Of a DNA stretch of 64,000 nt, positions 10,841-22,554 are shown piece after piece. Within the stretch, counting starts at the first letter, position 1. Each line of letters starts with the position of its first letter. Source of the stretch: Orobanche coerulescens (lineage: Eukaryota > Streptophyta > Magnoliopsida > Lamiales > Orobanchaceae). The position numbers and the translations under genes are program-made. The stretch covers positions 1,364,001 to 1,428,000 of the forward strand of contig CM065801.1 in NCBI GenBank assembly GCA_033398695.1, written 5' to 3'. The notes beneath the pieces were generated by a model that saw only the letters and a program-made list of their open reading frames with translations, was not told where the DNA came from and made no database searches.

Positions 10841-13213
10841 TGTAGCGACCACTTTTCTAAAATATAATTCTTCAAATTTTAGGAAGAATAAATAAAAATT
10901 TTGCAGCGGAAATACATTTCAAAAAGACAAACTTAATAATTGCAAGTAATCTTCTCGAGTCATTGTTAAAACAAAACATACCTTGACATAAAAATAAAAC
11001 AAATTGAACACTTGTTCATAAACATAGTTTGAAAGAAATAACATTAAATAAATAAACATCTAATCATAGGCTTGATCATCCCACTCTCAATCGCATGCCA
11101 CATCGAGCTCCTCAACCTGAAAATGGGTAAAATGGTGGGGTGAGCTTCCAACTCGCTCAGTGTGGAGAGTACGCAATATGTCTACGTTAATTACTAAATA
11201 TATTAGCAAGTATAAACAACATGACTGATAAATTCTGATGCCCGTCGGCTAGCCCGAAGGCTTTATGCACAATTAAGTGCTTCTGACTGATTTGCACATT
11301 TAAGTACCTATGACTGATTGCACATTCAAGTGCTTCTGACTGATTGCACATTTAAGTGCTTCTGACTGGTTGCACATTTAAGTGCTTCTGACTGATTTCA
11401 CGTGCACATACGAGACAATATATAAAGCAATTAAAATAAACAAAAGCGTAATAAATCCCCACACCTGGATAAAATGCAGTTCTTGAACTTGAATGTGATG
11501 AGATGCTTGACTCGACAATTCTAGGCCCGTAAATTCTTGTTATTATCTACAGGTAATAATAGTTTATTATTAATATAATACTATAATTGAAAATAATCTA
11601 CCAGACATAACTTGAATTGAATATTATTATTTGATAAAGTCAATAGGTTAAAGACTTGGTCAAGAAGGGACTGATTTGAGAACATGAAAAATCGAACGAG
11701 GTCAAATTGAAATAATCGGTAAATTGGGAGAATTGAAAATCTTTGGAAAGTTCTTGGGTATAAATACCCATAACCCTAATTAATCGGCTGCTTCACTTCT
11801 TCTTCTCCATCAGTTCATCTCTCTCTCTCTCTCTCTCTCTCAACTCCCTGATAAAACACACACACACACCACGTCGGATGAAAAGAAGGAAAATTCGTCG
11901 GCGTCGCGTGGTTCAGGAATTCCGAGTGCGGCTCATAACTCAGGTACAAGGCAACCGACGAAAGACCATGATAGAAAACCGCAGCGGTGGCGGAGTAGCA
12001 GCGGCGACCTCCGGCGATTTAGGTCGGCTGTGGGTTAGGGTTTCTGCCCAAATTTCGGCGGGCATGGCGGAGGTTGTGAGATCGTGGTAGCAACCAAAAT
12101 CGTCGCGATTCAAAAACCCGAGTCAGATTTCCAAAAATTCTGACTCAAACTCACGGAAGGAAGTAATTGGCTTAGGTCTCCGACAAGGTCTCGGCGACTG
12201 CGTGGGGCGACCAATACGTCAATGCGGTGGAGGGTTAAGCTAGTCTTGACCGCACAAATCGAGTTCGACTAATGTTCTTATTTAAATTTTGAGTTCAAAT
12301 GGGATTGTGAACTTTGAATGATTTGAACACCTTGTGTGTATGAGTGTGTATGACTTAAGGTGAGTGATGGAATTAGTGATGAAAACAGAATGAACTACAC
12401 AAGAATTTCTCTGCGAAGAAGAACTGGAGACGAGGTTGAGATTGAAAAGAAGAAAACAAAATGCTTACAATCGAAGGAGTTTCGAGAAAATTATACCTGC
12501 GATATGTATTCGCCGGACAATTCGAGATGTTGGTAATTTGATGTGTGAATTCGTGATTTTACGTAATGATGTAAAGTATATAGAATTTGTTTTGTTGAGA
12601 TTTTTGGTGTGCGTGTATGTGATTTGCTGCTATGTACGGGTGTCTGTTGTATGATTCTGAAGTGAAACGTGAATTGTTGTGAGTGTTCTTGTGAAAATTT
12701 TGTTGTTTGTGGTTTTATACTGGAATTCGATAACTGATTCTTCCCATAAAGAATAACTTCCTCCCCATGATGTCCACTACTCCCACTAAGTTGGTTGTGT
12801 GTGGAAAGTGCAGAAACTTCCTTCTATCGTGTAGGAGAGAAATGATTTGGGCTGGAAAATGATAATGATGATTGGGCTCTTAATTAATTAGGATTTGGGC
12901 TTGATATTGAATTGGGCCCAAAATAAATGGATTAAAATTAATTAACATGGACTTGTAAAATCTTATGGGTAACGATTAATATTGCTTAAAATTTGACTCG
13001 GGCCTAGAAACGACGAGATGAAACAATGAATTAAAATGAGAAATGCAACGAAACGAATCACATGACTTGTCATGAATAATAATGGTATAAATGAATTTGC
13101 ATGATGATGAAATAAAACGAATTAATGATAAATTATTCGGGCATTAATTTAATAAAATTGAACATGTTTTCTATAATTCACAATAAATGTATATGCGAAA
13201 TCGGGGCGTTACA
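10841..13213 (-). repeat. 5' LTR of the Ty3/gypsy element (2373 bp)
   Basis: It has the same ends and internal repeat block as the LTR at 4330-6718. Between 12170 and 12560 it lacks or alters short CTG-containing words that the other copy has, for example TTCTGAG against TTCGAG. The 70-codon plus-strand ORF at 11878-12090 is identical in predicted protein to the one in the other LTR. Confidence 0.92.
11759..12090 (+). other. Antisense promoter-like segment and 70-codon ORF inside the 5' LTR
   Basis: This copy matches 5245-5574, with TATAAATA at 11759-11766 and ATG at 11878. Its predicted protein is identical, although nearby parts of the LTRs have diverged by many small indels. A transcript from here would run toward the flanking DNA at 13.2 kb rather than into the element body. 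Confidence 0.35.
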
Positions 13214-13538
13214 CTAGTAACTTTTACATCATCTAATATCTTATGAATCATCTTCACTTGATCTTTGTGATCTCCATCTTGTTGTAGTAAGAAAATCTCG
13301 ATTGGTTGTAGCATTTGGATAACGTTAGATACCAGAATTTTTGGTATCTCACGACTATCATCATCTTCTTCATCCACTTATGATGCATTTTAACTGATTG
13401 AGTCATCATTGTATCAATAATATCTTGTTTCGTTAGAGTGTAGTTGATCTCTTGCTCGGTTGGAAAGTCAAGTAATTGGTTAACATCCATTGGATTCTTA
13501 TACTTCGTGCTCTGAATTAGGCCTACAACAACGTGCAT
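13171..13538 (-). pseudogene. pogo/Tigger-type transposase C-terminal fragment
   Basis: Two overlapping minus-strand frames (13254-13538 and 13171-13377) together recall the tail of plant Tigger/jerky-like transposases: a KYKNPMDVNQLLDFP stretch, an acidic EEDDDSRE segment, then a VIQMLQPIEIFLLQQ helix. A frameshift lies near 13370. The catalytic DDE part is missing. The Ty3 element inserted 3' of this segment, at 13214-13218. Confidence 0.65.
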
Positions 13539-13988
13539 ATTAATATTAACAATATAATATGTACAATGTATATTAATAATTAAAATATAAATTTGATAAA
13601 TTTTTAATTAAAAAAATACAAACTTCTTTAATATATAACCTCTCTAAAGTGATATGTTTGCCCGATCCCAACAATATCATTTTAGAGAGATTTAACTATT
13701 AAAATCGGTAATGAGCGAAAGAGTGGGAAACCAAAACGCATAGTTTGTATGACAGCGAGAATTGCATGTGAATGCCGATACACAACATTACTTTATTTAT
13801 CTTACATTAATTTAGGGGGGAAAAGAGACGAGAAACAAACGCGTACGAAGTCCACTATTTTATTTAAAATTCATTAATTTAATGTTTGATGTACAGTCTC
13901 CCCTACCAACAACCTTTTATTTATTTTTCTAATTTTCTATTTTATTAATTTTTTGGTATTTTCAGATCCATCTTTCAAAGTGGTTGAT

Positions 13989-14254
13989 TTTTTTTTGTTG
14001 TTGTTGAATATCTGCACTCTTGAATTATTATCGGTGTCTTGTGGGGTTCTGCTGACGTACAACTAGATCTTCCCAGATAAAGAGAACATGAAGTCCTCCC
14101 CAAATCGAACCCACACGGATGATATTCAGTATGAGATTCTGTCAGAGACTTAATTAGAGCGTATATGCCCCGGGAAAGATTTTTGAAGTGGAGGCAAGAG
14201 GGATAGAACCCCTGACCTCCAACCCACCTGAGTTTTTACACTCATGTAGCCGGT
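13989..14254 (-). mobile_element. tRNA-derived SINE (266 bp) with 8-bp TSD
   Basis: Read on the minus strand, it begins ACCGGCTACATGAGTG (A-box-like), then GGTTCTATCCC (B-box-like) about 40 bases later, and ends in an (AAC)n/poly-A tail at 13989-14007. TGGTTGAT occurs exactly at both borders (13981-13988 and 14255-14262), giving a perfect 8-bp target duplication. No coding capacity is expected. The combined pol III boxes, tail and TSD make this a confident call, although I cannot name the family. Confidence 0.8.
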
Positions 14255-14262
14255 TGGTTGAT

Positions 14263-14679
14263 ATTTGGTGTTAAAAGTTTATGGATTATCTCAAAAATTT
14301 ATTGAAGTAGTTTTTGCAAAAGATGAACAAAATAGACATTTTTCTTGTACTCATTACATTCGTAAGCTACGAAATGGTGAAATTATGTTTGTTTTGTTTT
14401 TCACGAAATGCAAAAAGACATCGTTTTAGGTGATATTATGTTTGTTTTGTTTTTCGGAGTTTTGGTATATGTCTCCCATTGTAACTTTTCTTTTTAATAA
14501 TAATCGGCGTGCGGAAGAGCCGCCTAGCTTGACTAGGTTCCAAACCCCTTCAAAAAATTGTGTTATTATTTTCTTAAATTAAGGGGCATATTTTTCGCCC
14601 TTCGCCCAGGGCATCCAAAACTATTGGACCCGCACTGCCAATAACGAGAACCTTCTAATTTTCCTCTCATTCCCCCTAT
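14263..14679. other. Intergenic, no supported feature
   Basis: AT-rich, with a T-rich internal duplication (TGTTTGTTTTGTTTTTC twice, near 14380 and 14440). The stretch near 14510-14560 (GCCGCCTAGCTTGACTAGG) has a weak SINE flavour, but I could not find a tail or a TSD. Confidence 0.5.
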
Positions 14680-14687
14680 ACTAAAAC

Positions 14688-15149
14688 TAGGGATGTCAAT
14701 GGGTCGGGTAGGGTACGGGTATGCCTCCTCCATACCCTACCTTATTTGATTCAGATCGGGGTCGGGTATTGCCCATCGGGTAATCGGGTACCCCTATACC
14801 CTATATTTAAGAATGAAACTATTTTTTAATATATATCATATATACATATAATGTAATTAATAAATTCAATTTAGTATAGTAAATGATTAAAATATAATAT
14901 TTTATATAATAATATATATAATATATAATATAATATAATATTTATGTATAATATAATATATAATAAAAATATATCTATATAATTCAAACGGGTACGCGGG
15001 TCGGGTAATCGGGTCGGATAATTGGGTAATATACTATACACATACTCTATCCATAACCGATCATAAAATTTCGGGTTCGACCGATACCCGACCCGATTTC
15101 GGGTTTATCTGACGGATAAAGTCGGGTACGGATAAAATTGACATCCCTA
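14688..15149. mobile_element. hAT-type MITE (462 bp), TSD ACTAAAAC
   Basis: Terminal inverted repeat TAGGGATGTCAA at both ends, flanked on each side by ACTAAAAC (14680-14687 and 15150-15157). Subterminal regions are rich in CGGGTCGGGTA and its complement, while the centre is AT-rich. The 8-bp TSD and TAGGG start fit hAT MITEs. It has no coding capacity. Confidence 0.85.
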
Positions 15150-15157
15150 ACTAAAAC

Positions 15158-16199
15158 AATCCCTCCAAATAAAATAAATGTAGTTTATATTGCCCCTCAC
15201 CTTTCACGTACGTCCCTTTAATAGAATCCTCCATCTCCTCCCTTTATTTGAATCAAACAAACAGAAAAGGAGAAACGTTTTGGGAGAAATTTCTGTATGG
15301 TGGTTACGTATATAATATTTATAAATAAATAAATATATATAATATTTTATATTTAATTTAATAAAAATATATATTTTATGAATTCTGTTTATACTAAACT
15401 TTAAAATTTGAAAATATAATGTGAATTTTCATAAATTTCGTGTAAACATTCGTGTTCTCATTGCCATTCATTTCATTTCGTCTACTAAAACCTATAAAAA
15501 CAATATTATAATATTAAAATTATTATTTTTTATAATATTTTAATATTTATTTTATATAATGTGCCTGACACGAAAACACGACACGAAACGACACGAATTT
15601 GCGCGGTACACGACACGACATGACACGAATTCATTTAGTGTCGTGTATGTGTTTGGACTTTTTGTACACGAAACACAAAATTACACGACACGAAAATACA
15701 CGACACGAACGAATTGTTAGGTCTAATCTCCTATATTTATATAGAAATAATCATTACCCATATATAATCTATATGAAGCATATTGCCACATTTATTTTAA
15801 ATTTTGGGGTAGATGATCAACATGTGTTTATTCATATGGTGCAGCTCGCAACATTGATTTGTGCACAAGAGGACAGGGGAGGTGACGGACGGGCAAGGAT
15901 AGGTCTTCCGTGCTTAAATGCTTAAGGAATATGAGAATTTCAGTAATCATGTGTCCAGTCAAATGTGTACACGAGTACTCGAGTACTTGATCAAATGAAT
16001 GTACGAGGAGATCGAGATCGGTGAAAACGGATTCCTTCGCTGACGTATCCAACAATCCTGCACTCACGTACTCGGACAAAATGAGTGCTATTGCACTATT
16101 GATAATATTTTACTCATGTAATCGGCCAAATGAGTACCAAGAGTATTCGTATACTTAAAGGTGTCCAGAAAACTCGGTCCCGGCGGGTCGACCCTTCGA
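15158..16199. other. Intergenic with degenerate CACGACACGAA repeats
   Basis: About 15560-15720 carries many copies of ACACGACACGAA in both orientations, typical of hAT-like MITE subterminal repeats. I could not fix the borders. The 83-codon minus-strand frame at 15828-16079 has no recognisable domain and is probably chance. Nothing else is supported. Confidence 0.45.
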
Positions 16200-17099
16200 T
16201 GTAATACCCGTGTACTTTATTAATAATGGTATTTTATTAATGGTCGTATTCCGATGGGAGTTGGTTTGAGAAATCTCCATATTATATTGTTTGGTGCCTG
16301 GAATCGTGTGTATATTAGAGTTGGAACTGGTATGTTGGCTGTTAGTGATTGTCGAGTTATGTGCCTATCAGGATGTGTTCGTTTTGACCAAACTTCTTAA
16401 TGGTAATGTTGAGAAGTAGCAGTTAGCGCACGCTAGACTGCGTTGCTAGTGCGCGCTAATCATGCATTTGTAGCGCACGTTAGTTGGCCATGATAGCGCA
16501 CGCCATTATGGCCGATCAGTACATGCAGATGTTTCTGGACTCTGGAAACTAACACCACTAGTACAGTTTTCCCCTTTACTGACACTATTTTAGTGTCAGT
16601 AATTAATTTTACTGACACCTTGTAATAGTGTCGATGCTTAAAGCAGAAAATCTACGACACTAAAAATAGTGTCGATGTCTACAAGTTAATAAATACTGAC
16701 ACTAAAATAGCGTCAGTATTTTTTTTTACTGACACTAAAATAGTGTCAGTAATTAATTTTTTTACTGACACTAAACTTTAGTGTCAGTATGTTCTGGCTT
16801 TAGCATTACTGACACTATTATAAAGTGTCAGTAAAAAAAATTACTGACACTATTTTAGTGTCAGTATATGCTCAGATTTGTTAAAAAAAAATATTTTTAT
16901 CTCAATTCTATTTTTATGAATACTACATTTTTTGTTTAATTACATGAAAAAAAAATTACCATAAATTAAAATTATCAAACAGACAATTCACTTATAAAAC
17001 ATCCCAAATGCATTATTAAATTGAATAATCAACATCGATCGATGACATTTTAGTCTCGAAAAAAAAGAGCAGAGAATACATAACTCAAAATCTTATTAA

Positions 17100-17590
17100 A
17101 CTACTACTAGCATTTTGAGGATTAACTACATCCCATACAAATCCTACAGCAGCAAACATCTCTCTAATCTCTGCCACTGTAGCCTGCAAAGCAATAGTCA
17201 ACAAAACTGACGATAAGGATACTAGCATTCAGAAAACAAAATTAATAAGAAAGATCTTCCAAAAATTAAAGATAAAGCAAGACCTGAAAATGCAAACTTG
17301 ATTATCGAACTTAAAAATCAAAATATCTAAGTAAATGTCAACAACCTTCAATATAAGATTTCTGACAATAATCTTCCACTTCTGAGTTTTAGAGCCCTGG
17401 GACGACACATATAACATTCAGAAAAAAATTCTAAGTATCTAAGTAAATGCAAACTTGATTATCGAACTGCAAACTCAAAATATCTAAGTAAATGTCAACA
17501 ACCTTCAATGGAAGATTTCTGACAATAATCTTCCACTTCTGAGTTTTAGAGCCATGGGACGACACATATAACATTCGAAAAAAATTCTTG
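17100..17590 (-). pseudogene. Captured RBM28-like RRM exons inside the CACTA element
   Basis: An exon ending at 17346 encodes SSQGSKTQKWKIIVRNL plus ILK. After a GT-AG intron an exon from 17183 begins ATVAEIREMFAAVGFVWDVV. The junction K/A is in phase and gives the RNP2 strand and first helix of an RRM most like plant RBM28 (nucleolar, ribosome biogenesis). The upstream exon is duplicated: a second copy at about 17489-17590 ends in NLPLK, closer to the family NLPFK. The remaining RRM is absent. I infer a captured host gene fragment. Minor exons may follow to the right (near 19860-19990), but I could not assign them. Confidence 0.7.
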
Positions 17591-17599
17591 GTGAAAAAT

Positions 17600-20500
17600 C
17601 CAGAAGAAACTCATGATTGAAGCAATAAGTGGCAACCAACAACTCTAAACGTCTAAGCTACAAAACATAGAGGCTATGGAACTCTCTTATATGGACAAAA
17701 GGTCGGAACAAGTTCAAAATTAAAGATAATACCAAACACCATGCAATCTAAAATTCAGGTGGCAAACAGGCCTTTTGAGCTTATTGCATTATTACCAATA
17801 TCCAAGGCTGAAAGGCTCCCGACAAACCAGCAACTCAGTATTAGCAGAGTGCAAATCAGGAAACACAGAGATCTTCAAACTTTAATGACCCCATTGAATT
17901 TAAAATCAAAACCTTTTATGTGAAACTAAGCCAGACACTAAAGTGCGAACACCTTAGTTCATTATCGGACTACCACCAGTAACGTAGGGTGGATGATACT
18001 ACTAGGCGTCATTATCGGACTGTGCTTGCTAAAAGTTCAATAATTATAAAGGAAGATATCTACATCAATATATTAAGTAGATACTAGAGTACGAAAACCA
18101 TCAATTGAAGCCTATTTGGTAAACACATGTAATATTGTTGTATAATCAAGCGGTATAGGTTTATTATAGCATTATATTTAAAGCTCATATACATGATGAC
18201 ATACAGTGGTACACATGATAACCAACTCCCTGAGATAGAAGAAAGCGAGAATATAAGGAGACCAACTAGTGAAACTAATTCACTATCTTTGATAGAAATG
18301 AGTTTATTACTGCAAATCAAGGCTTAATCCAACATTATTTTCTTTATCAAAATGTAAAAAATGCACAAACACAATTACCATTGGTAACGCTACGTGTTAT
18401 TATACCTCAAATATAACAAAATTTGGCAGAACAAGAATGTGATAATTACACGGACATTTAAAACTCACATTTCGGAGAGTATGTCATATAGAGTCTGTGG
18501 CACTTACCGTGCCGCCAAGATTCTACTCTATCGATCTTCATTCGAATCTTGGCGTGTGTTTTCAATGTGTGGTAAGCGCTGATACAGACAAATTCAAGCA
18601 TATTGAAGGCAATATGAAAAGATCTCTTAGGCCGAACTAGTGTTGGGGGTGAGATTGGAACTTATAAGGCGAGATCTACAAGGTCGTGTGTTTTCAATAG
18701 GTGGTAAGCGCACTTTTCTTAACGATTGTGACTAATTACTTGCGTACGATTTTGACCAACTCAACGTACTCAAAAGAACGTACACGGCATAAAGCAATTG
18801 AAGTACTCAAACAACGAGAAAACCTTATGCAATCGGGAGAACTATTTGCATTGTGTAGAAGTTTTGGAGAACTGGAAGAAAATGTTCGGCAAAATCGGAA
18901 CAATTTAACCTGAAGAATTACAACATAAATCAAACTTTGTGATGAAAATATTTTGCCTGTGGTTGCGAGGTGCACAATTTATCCCATGAAAACAAATATA
19001 AGTGAGCCCCAAATTGTTTGTATTGAACAATGGAGTGTGAGAGAATTATAGACTTTTAATAATATTAAAAATTATAAAAAGAAGATCCCTTTTCAAATAT
19101 AATAAACCAAATCATATTTCTTGAACGATAGCAGTTATTTAACTGAGAAAGAGAGAAGGAAAGCACTCAATACATTCACTTTAAAAACAGCACATAAATT
19201 TTTGAAGAATCTATTCAAACATGAAAGGATTAAGCAACACGAGATAATTAATTATGAAGCATCCAAACAATTTTCATATCCTTCTACCATCAACATAAAA
19301 GCGTAGAGCACTTTGTAGATACACATCAGATATTCTCTATATTGTATATGTATGTATGTGTGTGTATGTATATATATATATATATACACATCAGATTTCT
19401 CTATAGACATAACTTAAAAAAAGTAAAGCCAAATATTCACTCGTTTACATAAATGAAAGTAGCCAGGCCATAGTCCAGCAAATAAGCACCGCATTCCGTC
19501 CGGATAAGCACAACTTAGTAAAACGTTCGAGAAAATAAAACTCGTGCAAGAAAACTCAGCGTACTAAACCACCGAACATAAATACCACCAAAAAAATGAA
19601 TTGCTTTGATTCACACTTATTTCCATAGAGAAAATGGTGGACCAGACGTAGGCTTATTCTATTTCATTTAATTGAGAAGTTTCAAAACAAGAGATTCACT
19701 GTATTTCCTACATACCAAGTTGATCAACAATACACCATATTATTATCATCCCATGTCTATCAACCCCGAAATTCAAGTGATCACAGATTATCAACTTCCA
19801 CTTACAATTACAGTAGTAAAGGAAAATCGGAGTATACCTTATGCGGCTTATGTGGATCAATTCTACACTCGAATCCTCTTCATTAATTAAAGGGTCACTA
19901 ATTAATTCACCAGAAGTCGACAAGTTTGTTTCGATCGGTGTACCCTAGGATCGGTGGCTCCCTTCTTTGTGGGCGGTCTTGATTTCTTTAAAATCCTTAT
20001 CTTTGGTCAAGGAAAATGATAAAGCTTAAAAATCTTAATAAACCAGCGCATTAACTTCACTAACAATGATCGAATTGCAAAACAAAAGACATCCACAAGT
20101 ACCTCCATATGATGCTTCAATAAAAGCTTATGGATGGAAGGGATGAAAATAGAGAAGTCTTCCCAAGAGCATGAGCTAGACAACAAAGTGCATCACACAT
20201 CCTTCCTAAGCTCATCGTTTTTCCCGCAAAATCAATACCTAGCTTACTTGATCTGAAATGAAAACTAAAACAACTATCACAGACAATAATCGGCTACTAA
20301 ATTTCAAAGAAAAGCAGGTAATTCTCTTGATATAAGAGTGAACTCGAGATACATTTCAACCTAAGAACTATGCCTTGCGAATCGAAGTAATTAAGCCTCT
20401 CTTATCGATTCTTGAGCATGTATTTCTAGTGTTGCATAAACAACTTTCTTGCGGAAAATATATATACGACCTAAGCATATGTTTAGGTGCTTGAAGCGAG

Positions 20501-21400
20501 CATTTTTCGGCATGCACTTTCCGATTAACATGTCACGAGAGTTGGTTACAGGCATGCGTTCTCAATAAACTTGACCATAAGCACATAGAATAAGTTAAAA
20601 GATTGTTTACTGACTTTTGCTTGCTCCCCAGATACATACATGATAAACCATAACTAAAATAAATGACGAACTCAATACTTTAAGATTCGATTGCAAAGTG
20701 TTATCTTTTCTTTCCATGTAGGTAGGGTGAGTATAAAGAATTGATGAGCATACTCCCGCTAACTCAAGAATTGTTTGTAAACACACGAGATTGACAAGAA
20801 TCACAAATACCAAAAACTATAATTCTACCTAGCATGAAAAAGCAACACAACCACTACGGGTAACACTAACACCATTGTATCACGGTTGCCATTATTCACA
20901 TATGATTTATATACACTAATACACTAACACCCTCTAATGAACATAAGATTGATATACACTGTTTGTGTGGTAGAGTTTTTTTCTTCTTTTTGCTTACTGT
21001 GTGGGCTTTATATATACGACTACTCCACAAAGTCTACCCTACGTGTTGTACATAATAACCCATATATGGAAGCACGACTCAAAAACAAATAATCGCATTC
21101 GTTTTCTATAAACCAATACTCAAAACAAATGTTTGAGCTTCAAAAGCGAAACACATGCGTAACAAACTCAAGGAGGCAAAACGACATCGGATGCGGCCTT
21201 CTCGTAATTCTCGAAAAATTCACATGTTGGAGATAATATTTCCATGAAGCTTCCTCAAGAAATCGAAAAGAAGATAATATTCTTGGGGAAGGAAGAAAGG
21301 AGAAGGCTAATATAGAAAAAATAAAAAAAAACCGAGAATAATATGGGATCGATTGTATGCATCGACTGATGCTCGATGAAGATGAACCCTAGAATCGCAC
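17600..21400. other. CACTA interior without recognised genes
   Basis: It is mostly AT-rich. Near 18540-18720 the phrase GTGTGTTTTCAATgtGTGGTAAGCGC occurs twice, about 135 bp apart, suggesting a local duplication. Minus-strand frame 19708-19923 ends in a donor-like AAG/GTATAC and may be an exon of unknown origin. A TA microsatellite lies near 19370-19386. I see no transposase domains. Confidence 0.5.
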
Positions 21401-21422
21401 GGAGATGCTCGATTGTGTTTAC

Positions 21423-21475
21423 CTGAGGAAGATTTTGCGGAAGAGGGAGAAGGAACCCGCCGGAGATCGAACCAT
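21423..21475 (-). other. First exon-like segment near the right end of the CACTA element
   Basis: On the minus strand a pyrimidine-rich 5' UTR-like stretch precedes ATG (21475-21473) and 17 codons (MVRSPAGSFSLFRKIFL), ending at CAG/GTAAAC, a good splice donor. Its position just inside the terminus is where CACTA genes usually start. A transcript from here would cross the captured RBM28-like exons. The product is unknown. Confidence 0.4.
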
Positions 21476-22554
21476 CGTTGGTGAAGTTGAAGAATGTGAG
21501 AATGGGGGGCGGCGTGCAGATGTAAATGAGGGAGAGGAGATAGAGATTTCGTAGGGTTAGGTTTTAACTATTATAAATAAATAATATGTTTTAAATAAAT
21601 TAAGTTTTTTGTTATTATTGATATTTAAGTGTCAGTAAATTTTGATACTCAAATTACTGATATTTAAGTGTCAGTATCTTATGACACAATTATGTTAAAA
21701 AAATAAAATAAGTCAAATGTCTGAAGTTAGTGACACTTTTGATAAAGTGTCAGAAACCAAGTGTCAGTAAATGCTGTTTTTGTAGTAGTGCACGAAGCGC
21801 ACACTAACCATTGCGGGTAACGCACGCTAGCGTGGCCAGTGTAGAAAGTGCTGCACCGCCTTTGAAAGGCGGTGGACTGCCTTTCAGCCCGATAGCGCAC
21901 GCTACACCGTGCCCGTAGCACGCGCTAATTACGTCCAGTATAAATAGGACAGCATGGTTCATTTCACGTCATTTCTCCTCCCTTCTTTTCTCCTCCGGCG
22001 GCTGGGCGACCTGGACGTAGGGAAGTGCAGATTTTGGTCGGACTTCACTACCCGACAACGTTTTGGAGTTCCGGGAACAAAGTTAACAAGATCTTAACAG
22101 CTTTTATCGTCCGGATTAAGGTAAATCATTCGAAACATTAGTTCTTCATATTTTAGGGTTTTGTTGAGGTTTCATCCTCTAAAGTCCAGTCTAATCGTGA
22201 TTGTGTTGGATTATGATGTTGTAATTATAATCCTTTGTTTTTCGTTGAAGTTTATGGATTAAGTTTCGAGTTTTCTTCCGTAGTTGTGTATGATCCATGC
22301 TGACTCCATAGTGTCCGATTGATTGTCCCTAATAGTAGAACCTAGGGTAAACCTTTCTGTTTCCGTCGTACTGTGTTTGATATAGTGCTATGTTGTGCTA
22401 GACCTAATCGTTGAGGAAAGTTCGGGTGGCAGGTCTGCATTTTACTTTTTTTATTCAGATATATTCTGGTAAGATTGATGTGTTGTGTTGTTAAATCTGG
22501 AAAATTGGTTTATGGTGCAGTTGGTAAATCCAGACCAGCCCTGTGTTACACAAG

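Larger units (their letters stand above)
4330..13213 (-). mobile_element. Ty3/gypsy LTR retrotransposon, Tekay-like chromovirus, non-functional
   Basis: The element is complete in structure: LTRs at 4330-6718 and 10841-13213, both TG...CA, with a perfect 5-bp TSD CTAGT (4325-4329 and 13214-13218). It reads right to left. It has a primer binding site at 10825-10836 and a polypurine tract at 6719-6735. The internal region is only 4.1 kb because the gag 3' part and the protease active site are deleted. Gag and pol carry at least two frameshifts and three in-frame stops upstream of a long integrase frame. The domain order RT, RNase H, integrase and a terminal chromodomain-like segment supports the Tekay/Del clade. 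Confidence 0.92.
4079..13698 (-). mobile_element. pogo-like (Tc1/mariner) DNA transposon remnant, split by the Ty3 element
   Basis: The left end (about 4079-4130) and the inverted right end (about 13640-13698) both show the CTCTAAAGTGATA / CTCTAAATTAATA style of plant pogo-like terminal inverted repeats. The GTAGAACTCT start is a decayed form of CAGTAAAACCTCT. Removing the Ty3 insertion leaves about 740 bp, so this is an internally deleted copy. A transposase C-terminal fragment lies at 13171-13538. The end bases are degenerate and the TA target duplication is not clean, so the boundaries are approximate. Confidence 0.6.
16556..21790 (-). mobile_element. Non-autonomous CACTA transposon (5235 bp), TSD CAC
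   Basis: It begins CACTAGTACA and ends TGTAGTAGTG, with CAC on both sides (16553-16555 and 21791-21793). Subterminal arrays of ACTGACAC and AGTGTCAGTA in both orientations occupy 16575-16865 and 21625-21775, the binding-site pattern of CACTA ends. No TNPD-type transposase is visible. The interior contains RNA-binding-protein exons (17100-17590) and a promoter-proximal exon (21423-21475), all on the minus strand. Confidence 0.9.
16200..22550 (+). mobile_element. LTR-like unit with TAGCGCACGCTA palindromes, split by a CACTA element
   Basis: It starts TGTAATACCCGTG at 16200, like the solo LTR at 57862, and can be followed to CTGTGTTACA at 22550. Without the CACTA insertion it is about 1.1 kb. 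Eight imperfect copies of TAGCGCACGCTA flank the insertion (16425-16505 and 21787-21930). A TATAAATA box at about 21940 and a CT-rich leader follow. Bases next to the two ends (TTCGA and CAAGA) do not match, so it may be truncated or the 3' end misplaced. Confidence 0.5.

Noticed and set aside
15599..15925. 108-codon plus-strand ORF
   Set aside because: It mainly crosses ACACGACACGAA repeats; no domain.
16575..16865. CRISPR-like regular repeats (TGACACTATTTTAGTGTCAG)
   Set aside because: Spacing and orientation vary, there are no unique spacers of constant length, and the position is at a CACTA end. They are transposon subterminal repeats.
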